Part shown: positions 6,770 through 10,263 of the stretch, one piece after another | Numbering within the stretch: the first letter of the stretch is position 1 | How the letters are laid out: every line of letters starts with the position of its first letter | Assembly: GCA_964461135.1 (NCBI GenBank) | Contig: CAYWTB010000125.1 | Coordinates: 1-10,263, forward strand | DNA length: 10,263 nucleotides | Source: RQOF01 sp964461135 | Lineage (GTDB): Bacteria; Calditrichota; Calditrichia; RBG-13-44-9 | Reading direction: 5' to 3' | Notes under the pieces: model-generated | The model's input: the letters and a program-made list of their open reading frames with translations, nothing else | Databases searched by the model: none | Told to the model about the DNA's origin: nothing | Made by a program: the position numbers and the translations under genes

Positions 6770-6997
6770 ATGTGGTTCGAATCGCCCTTATTTCTGAATG
6801 CAATCTATGCCATCGGCGGTGTCATACTGGGTATAGCTTCGGCTATTATCACCTACCGTCTGATCAACCGTTTTACCCATTTTGATATTCCCAATGAACT
6901 GGAAAAGGGGAACCTGGCGGTGGGTGTGGTGGTTTGTGGTATTTTTATTATGATTGGCCTGATTGTCGGTTTAATTATCGGCATGAGTTTGAACTGA
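6770..6997 (+). CDS. DUF350 family small membrane protein
   Basis: The 75-residue protein has two membrane segments (about 9-30 and 49-72) joined by a polar loop. The loop carries the DUF350 signature, an acidic residue and GN followed by small residues (ELEKGNLAVGVVVCG, 43-57). It corresponds to one DUF350 unit; many relatives carry two in tandem with four segments. AGGGAG (6757-6762) lies seven bases before the ATG. It probably shares the promoter at 6261 with the MgtC-like gene. The function of the family is not established; a role in membrane stress or as a partner of the MgtC-like protein is a guess from position only. Confidence 0.8.
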   Translation: MWFESPLFLNAIYAIGGVILGIASAIITYRLINRFTHFDIPNELEKGNLAVGVVVCGIFIMIGLIVGLIIGMSLN

Positions 6998-7070
6998 GGT
7001 CCCCGTGCATCTGTGGCCCGCTTCAGTGACAAAATCAGGCAATCCATGGCTGAGTTTATTCTTTAAATGA

Positions 7071-7105
7071 AAGATGCGTGCTTAGTATCACTTTGCAGGC
7101 ATCTT
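7071..7105. repeat. inverted repeat between DUF350 and lytic transglycosylase genes
   Basis: AAGATGC (7071-7077) and GCATCTT (7099-7105) are perfect 7-bp arms; GC/GC inside them (7080-7081 with 7095-7096) can extend the stem after a two-base internal loop. No T run follows on the plus strand, so an ordinary terminator is unlikely. It sits 100 bp before the transglycosylase ATG, in a 208-bp gap. Confidence 0.35.
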
Positions 7106-7205
7106 GCGGGGCTTATCTTGCACTGCAACGGTTTTGATGCCAGCCGGGAGGTCAACCTGCGGTTCAAATTTAAAGAAAGGTAGTCTCGGGTAACCCAATT
7201 TTACT

Positions 7206-7961
7206 ATGAATGTTAATTTGATAAAACTGTTCATTATCATGACCGTGGCAGGGGTATTAATGTGCGGATGCCGGTCACAATTCACCCATGAACGCAGCCA
7301 GGCAGAACAGGATTCACTTACCTACTGGGTTAAGAAACAGATCGATCAGAAAAAGCAGTTTGAAGAATTCAGTGAAAAGGTTTTACCCCGGGATTTTGAA
7401 AAGAAGATTGAAGACTATTATCCGGTAATTCGAAAATATTCCAAGCGCTATGGATTTGATTGGCGCCTTATTGTCATGCAGATTCTGAAGGAATCCAGAT
7501 TCAGGGAAGATGCGCGCAGCCAGGTGGGGGCCATTGGCTTGATGCAGATAATGCCGTCAACTGCCATGGAAATCCGGCAGGAAATGGATATAGATTATAT
7601 AGCCAACAGTCCCAGGCAAAATATAGCTGCCGGCATCTACCACCTGTATAAACAGCTGCAATATTTTCAGGATGCTGACCGCGATAACCGTGTGAAACTG
7701 GCTCTGGCAGCTTACAATTGCGGAGTCGGACGTATATGGGATGCGCAGGAAATGGCCCGCTATCTCAAACTCGATCCCCAAACCTGGGAAGCGGTAAAAC
7801 AATGCCTGCCCCGTCTGACAGCCAAAGACTGGCGGTTACACCTGGATGTCTGGGTGCTGGGAGTACCGGACTACGGTTATTTCTATGGATATGAACAGAC
7901 GATTGATTATGTAGATGATATTACTAAAAATTACCGGATATTTGCTTCGGTGTTTCATTGA
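7206..7961 (+). CDS. lytic murein transglycosylase with SLT domain, probable lipoprotein
   Basis: The 251-residue enzyme is predicted to cleave the MurNAc-GlcNAc bond of peptidoglycan, forming 1,6-anhydro ends, in the periplasm. The N terminus is a lipoprotein-type signal: hydrophobic residues 5-19 then LMCGC, with C22 the likely lipidated residue; Met at the -3 site is atypical. A charged linker (28-70) precedes the SLT domain. The domain shows its full motif set: MQILKESRF (91-99) with catalytic Glu96, GAIGLMQIMPSTA (108-120), NIAAGIYHL (139-147) and ALAAYNCGVG (166-175). A C-terminal tail with Y-x-D-D-I follows, as in MltF-type catalytic domains; the substrate-binding-protein domain of MltF is absent. 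No convincing ribosome site precedes the ATG at 7206, and no better start was found inside the signal peptide. It stands alone rather than in an obvious operon. Confidence 0.92.
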   Translation: MNVNLIKLFIIMTVAGVLMCGCRSQFTHERSQAEQDSLTYWVKKQIDQKKQFEEFSEKVLPRDFEKKIEDYYPVIRKYSKRYGFDWRLIVMQILKESRFREDARSQVGAIGLMQIMPSTAMEIRQEMDIDYIANSPRQNIAAGIYHLYKQLQYFQDADRDNRVKLALAAYNCGVGRIWDAQEMARYLKLDPQTWEAVKQCLPRLTAKDWRLHLDVWVLGVPDYGYFYGYEQTIDYVDDITKNYRIFASVFH

Positions 7962-7969
7962 AAAAACTG

Positions 7970-7996
7970 CTGCCGGCTGCGGGCAGAGGTTTCTTT
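7970..7996 (+). terminator. possible intrinsic terminator after the transglycosylase gene
   Basis: CTGCC (7970-7974) and GGCAG (7982-7986) form a 5-bp stem nine bases after the stop codon. The loop is seven bases and the tail is AGGTTTCTTT. The T run is broken by a C and the stem is short, so the call is tentative. Confidence 0.35.
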
Positions 7997-8110
7997 ACTA
8001 TTCCATATCAGATAAATCCCGGATGTTGGTCCTTAATTCTCCGAAATAAAAATTTATGATTATGTCCTTTACACAGCAGAATGATTACAACCTTCTTAAT
8101 TCACAAATAG

Positions 8111-8163
8111 GGGCTAACGCCCAAATATTCTGGATTCTTTAATCCCCGGTCTGAAGACCGGGG
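8111..8163. repeat. two-hairpin REP-like palindromic repeat
   Basis: A short hairpin, GGGC-TAAC-GCCC (8111-8122), is followed after 21 bases by a strong one, CCCCGGTC-TGAA-GACCGGGG (8144-8163), with an 8-bp perfect stem and four-base loop. A small palindrome paired with a larger GC-rich one is the layout of intergenic repeats mobilised by IS200/RAYT-type transposases in many genomes. No transposase is present here and no second full copy occurs in the window, so the repeat-family call is inferred from structure. Confidence 0.6.
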
Positions 8164-8275
8164 TCATTTAATTTCTAAGAATATAACAACTTTGATACAT
8201 TATATTGTATTTTGTGAATTAAGCAGAATAAATAAAAATGGATTAAATAAAGTGAAATAAATTATCAGATAGATG

Positions 8276-8398
8276 AACTCACCCCCTGTCCCCCTCTCTT
8301 ATGTCCGTCGATAGACGGATTTGCCTTCAGGTGTGACACAAGAGAGGAGGAATTATGAGATCGATTGTAAATTGAATATGAATTCAAGGGGGTGAGTT
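8276..8398. mobile_element. MITE-like element with perfect 12-bp terminal inverted repeats
   Basis: AACTCACCCCCT (8276-8287) and its exact reverse complement AGGGGGTGAGTT (8387-8398) bound a 123-bp unit. Nested inside are a second pair, CCCCCTCTCTT (8290-8300) with AAGAGAGGAGG (8340-8350), matching at 10 of 11 positions, and a hairpin TCCGTC-GATA-GACGGA (8304-8319). It contains no coding capacity. Short elements with CTCACCCCC ends and inner CCTCTC/GAGAGG arms are common intergenic repeats in several phyla. No clear target-site duplication is visible. A non-autonomous mobile element is the best reading. Confidence 0.6.
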
Positions 8399-8663
8399 GC
8401 CAAAACAAACTATTAAAAAATGCTACTGTATTTTGTATAATAATTGAATATGCTGAGCAAAGGGCATAATCATATAAAAATTTAAAGCACTTAAGCCACA
8501 AATTTATTGAGAAGCCAACCTGCCATCGAAAATAATAATATAAAATTCTGATTTACCCTATTAAATTCATTTCCGAATTTTTAACCTCCCCTGCTTTCAT
8601 CCGCAGGTACACTTATCCTCTTTTTACCGCGACATATTTTAACGAGGCCGTGATATTGTGTAC

Positions 8664-8688
8664 CCCTGTCCGGACAGGGTAATTTTTT
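8664..8688 (+). terminator. orphan terminator-like palindrome with T run
   Basis: CCCTGTCC (8664-8671) joins its exact reverse complement GGACAGGG (8672-8679) and is followed by TAATTTTTT (8680-8688). As RNA this gives a 6-bp GC-rich stem with loop CCGG and a U tail. The nearest plus-strand gene upstream ends 700 bp away, so if real it would terminate a non-coding transcript or stray transcription. It may instead be another palindromic repeat. Confidence 0.45.
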
Positions 8689-9013
8689 AACATCGGATTT
8701 CTGTATATGCAAATTGGCTCTTTCCACCGGTCCCGCTTCCGCAAGATGGAATTAAGAGATAGAGTTTATCAATAAAAAGAGAGCATTCTTATTTCAATTT
8801 GCTGAAGTTTATACCCACCCATATAATTTTTTGGATATATCTGAAATCCGTTTGATTCATGCTGGGGAATTGTTCAGTTGAAATTCTTTTTGCAGCTCTC
8901 CCGTGAAACAGGGCCCATTGACTGACCGGATGAGAAAAAAAATTGATCCTTGCTGTTTTAAGAATAATTTTTTACTAAACTTCAACGGAATTTTAACTGC
9001 AGAGGAGTTTTAC

Positions 9014-9850
9014 ATGAAGGTTGTTTACCTGCTTCCGCTCATTATTATGACATTTATTTCCACCCAAGCCGCCGGCGGTGAGAACAAATGGGAGGATTTT
9101 AAGCAGCAAACAGAACGATATTATTATTCGACTCTCCAGACCGGTATTGAGAATTTTTCCTGTTTTTTTACCACCAATGCCTTTCTTGAATTCGCCCGGA
9201 GTCTGGGAGACACCACCGGAACTTATCCTTTGAAGTTTGTCTGGACCCGGAAGGGAAGAATTTATTACATTCTGCAACCATCAGTTCTGCTTACAGACAG
9301 CCTGCATCGCAAAAAAGCCCTGGAAAAAATTCAACAGACTAAGAACCAGTTTTACGGTTTTTATCTGGATTGGCATAACTTTTTGATTATGTCTCCACTT
9401 GATGATTTACCCGATTCTACGGTGGTTAATTTTCAGGGCGATACCGTAAAAGTATCCTATGAAAATGAGTCGGGGGGGCAGGTGGCTTTAATAGAAAAAA
9501 TATTTTTACGATCGGGCCGTCTTATGCAGGTGGAAATTAAATCTCTCAACGAGAGGGTGGTTAATTACCCCAAGTGTAGGGAAGTTGGGGACCGGTGGCT
9601 GTGTTATGGCTGGGATACCCAGATTTTCAGGGATCAGCGAGTCACCAGTGGTCTTTCAACCCGGCTGGAGCTGGTTAAAATTTCAAACTACTGGATGCCA
9701 ACCCGGGCTGACATTATAGTACAGACAATAGATAAACCGGGTGAAAAATTTCTCTCTGTCATTTTTCTTAAAGATTATCAAACCAATATGGCACTTGAAG
9801 AGTTATCACCATCTGCACCTGAAAACAAGAAAGGAGAGGGATTAAAGTAA
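9014..9850 (+). CDS. secreted protein of unknown family, possibly LolA/LppX-like fold
   Basis: The 278-residue product starts with a signal peptide (hydrophobic residues about 4-19, likely cleavage after TQA or QAA), so it should be periplasmic or surface-exposed. The start at 9014 is chosen because GAGGAG (9002-9007) lies six bases upstream and the signal peptide begins there; an in-frame ATG at 8903 would place 37 charged residues before it. The mature part reads as mostly beta strands with the pattern IENFSCFFTTN near its start, GRIYYILQPS in the middle, and NYWMPTRADIIVQT and FLSVIFLKDYQTN near its end. That resembles the lipoprotein-sorting LolA/LppX clamp fold in outline, but I cannot confirm it. 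Two Cys (YPKCREVGDRWLCYGW) may form a disulphide. The tail is Lys/Glu-rich. It stands alone; no function is assigned. Confidence 0.8.
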   Translation: MKVVYLLPLIIMTFISTQAAGGENKWEDFKQQTERYYYSTLQTGIENFSCFFTTNAFLEFARSLGDTTGTYPLKFVWTRKGRIYYILQPSVLLTDSLHRKKALEKIQQTKNQFYGFYLDWHNFLIMSPLDDLPDSTVVNFQGDTVKVSYENESGGQVALIEKIFLRSGRLMQVEIKSLNERVVNYPKCREVGDRWLCYGWDTQIFRDQRVTSGLSTRLELVKISNYWMPTRADIIVQTIDKPGEKFLSVIFLKDYQTNMALEELSPSAPENKKGEGLK

Positions 9851-9886
9851 TCTTTGATTGTTTTAAAACCGGGCAGGACCCATGAA

Positions 9887-10027
9887 ATGGTTAATTCTGA
9901 AAAAAATAATCGGATAATCCTTTTTTATAGCTGGCTCGCCGCGGTGCTGGAAAAAATTTCTGCGAATAGATCACAACAGGCGAAAATATACCACCCCACA
10001 GAAGGCGGACATAAAGCCATATGGTAA
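9887..10027 (+). CDS. marginal small ORF (46 aa), hypothetical
   Basis: This short frame encodes a polar start (MVNSEKNNR), a hydrophobic middle (IILFYSWLAAVLEKI) and a polar end. It continues the reading frame of the preceding gene: from the TAA at 9848-9850 the frame stays open for 58 codons to the stop at 10025-10027. The ribosome site is weak (AGGA at 9875-9878). Part of it has GC-rich third positions, as in the real genes nearby. It may be a small protein, a worn remnant of a longer C terminus, or chance. Confidence 0.2.
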   Translation: MVNSEKNNRIILFYSWLAAVLEKISANRSQQAKIYHPTEGGHKAIW

Positions 10028-10263
10028 GCAGGGGAGATCTCATAATTAAATCAGGCTTTCCTTCCGGTTAAGTAAATCAAATATAACACAGTTTAACTCA
10101 ATTTCCTCATTTAATAAACAAATTTCTGCAGAATTAACAGGACAGAAAGGTTTGGTTCCACATATTCTAAGAAAACAGCTCGCAAAATAAATCAATTTTA
10201 TTATTATGTTACCTAAATTTCTAAAGTATCGTTAAAAAGGTAATATCATACAACGAAGCTGAC
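10028..10263. other. AT-rich non-coding stretch at the window end
   Basis: No gene, RNA or terminator was recognised. The only structure seen is a 10-bp perfect palindrome TTCTGCAGAA (10124-10133). It may be the promoter region of a gene beyond the window. Confidence 0.5.

Larger units (their letters stand above)
7962..9013. other. about 1 kb without a convincing gene, rich in palindromic elements
   Basis: No frame on either strand in this stretch encodes a protein with recognisable motifs, a ribosome site and coding-like composition. The sequence is AT-rich apart from several GC-rich palindromes: a two-hairpin repeat (8111-8163), a 123-bp element with terminal inverted repeats (8276-8398), a small hairpin CCTGC/GCAGG (8590-8594 with 8603-8607) and a 16-bp palindrome with a T run (8664-8688). 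The part from 8700 to 9000 holds nothing I can name; a promoter for the gene at 9014 should lie here but no good match was seen. Confidence 0.7.

Noticed and set aside
6998..7066. 22-codon in-frame continuation after the DUF350 stop
   Set aside because: Too short, no motif, and the DUF350 protein already ends at the normal point after its second membrane segment.
8265..8501. 78-codon open frame on the minus strand
   Set aside because: It runs through the terminal-repeat element and AT-rich flanks, has no ribosome site and shows no protein motif; the repeat structure explains the sequence better.
8903..9013. Upstream in-frame start for the secreted protein at 9014
   Set aside because: It would put 37 charged and polar residues before an otherwise standard signal peptide, and the good ribosome site (GAGGAG) is next to the ATG at 9014.
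1..10263. CRISPR array, tRNA, rRNA, toxin-antitoxin or phage defence system
   Set aside because: No regularly spaced direct repeats, no cloverleaf-like sequence and no matching protein motifs were seen; the XRE gene has no toxin-like partner next to it, since DUF2851 proteins are too long and conserved to fit that role.

Overview
The window looks like a piece of chromosome from a Gram-negative bacterium of the FCB superphylum, probably the Calditrichota / KSB1 / Ignavibacteria / Marinimicrobia side. Two things point there. The first protein ends in a type IX secretion type A sorting domain with the motif QNYPNPFNPST. The window also carries a DUF2851 gene, a family seen mostly in Bacteroidetes/Chlorobi-type genomes. 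The placement rests on family knowledge and no search was run. All but one of the genes are on the plus strand. No rRNA, tRNA, CRISPR array, transposase or phage gene was recognised.

Layout. (1) 166-2112: a large secreted multidomain protein, namely signal peptide, lectin-like beta-sandwich, Ig-like domain, two OB-fold-like domains and a C-terminal sorting domain. (2) 2314-2772: a small cytoplasmic protein rich in Cys and His with a zinc-ribbon core, not recognised. (3) 2954-4389: a two-gene unit with 11 bp between the genes, encoding a PtsN-type phosphotransferase EIIA domain protein and a trans-prenyl diphosphate synthase. (4) 4496-6264: a divergent pair, an XRE repressor-like gene on the minus strand and a DUF2851 gene on the plus strand, sharing an AT-rich intergenic region with an inverted repeat that could be the operator. 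(5) 6315-6997: two small inner-membrane proteins, a divergent MgtC/SapB-like protein and a DUF350 protein, behind a good sigma-70-type promoter that overlaps the end of the DUF2851 gene. (6) 7206-7961: a probable lipoprotein lytic transglycosylase of the SLT type. (7) 7962-9013: about 1 kb without a convincing gene, holding a two-hairpin repeat, a 123-bp element with perfect 12-bp terminal inverted repeats, and a GC-rich palindrome followed by a T run. (8) 9014-9850: a secreted protein of unknown family. (9) 9851-10263: AT-rich sequence with only one marginal small ORF.

Functionally this is mostly an envelope and housekeeping neighbourhood: isoprenoid chain synthesis, peptidoglycan cleavage, small inner-membrane proteins and exported proteins. 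Nothing in the window forms a recognisable defence, biosynthetic or mobile gene system. The points most worth a second look are the base-composition break inside the first gene that falls on a domain boundary, the XRE/DUF2851 pair with its candidate operator, the MgtC-like protein that lacks the family's glycine-rich motif, the unrecognised Cys/His-rich protein, and the cluster of palindromic elements in the 1-kb gene-free stretch.
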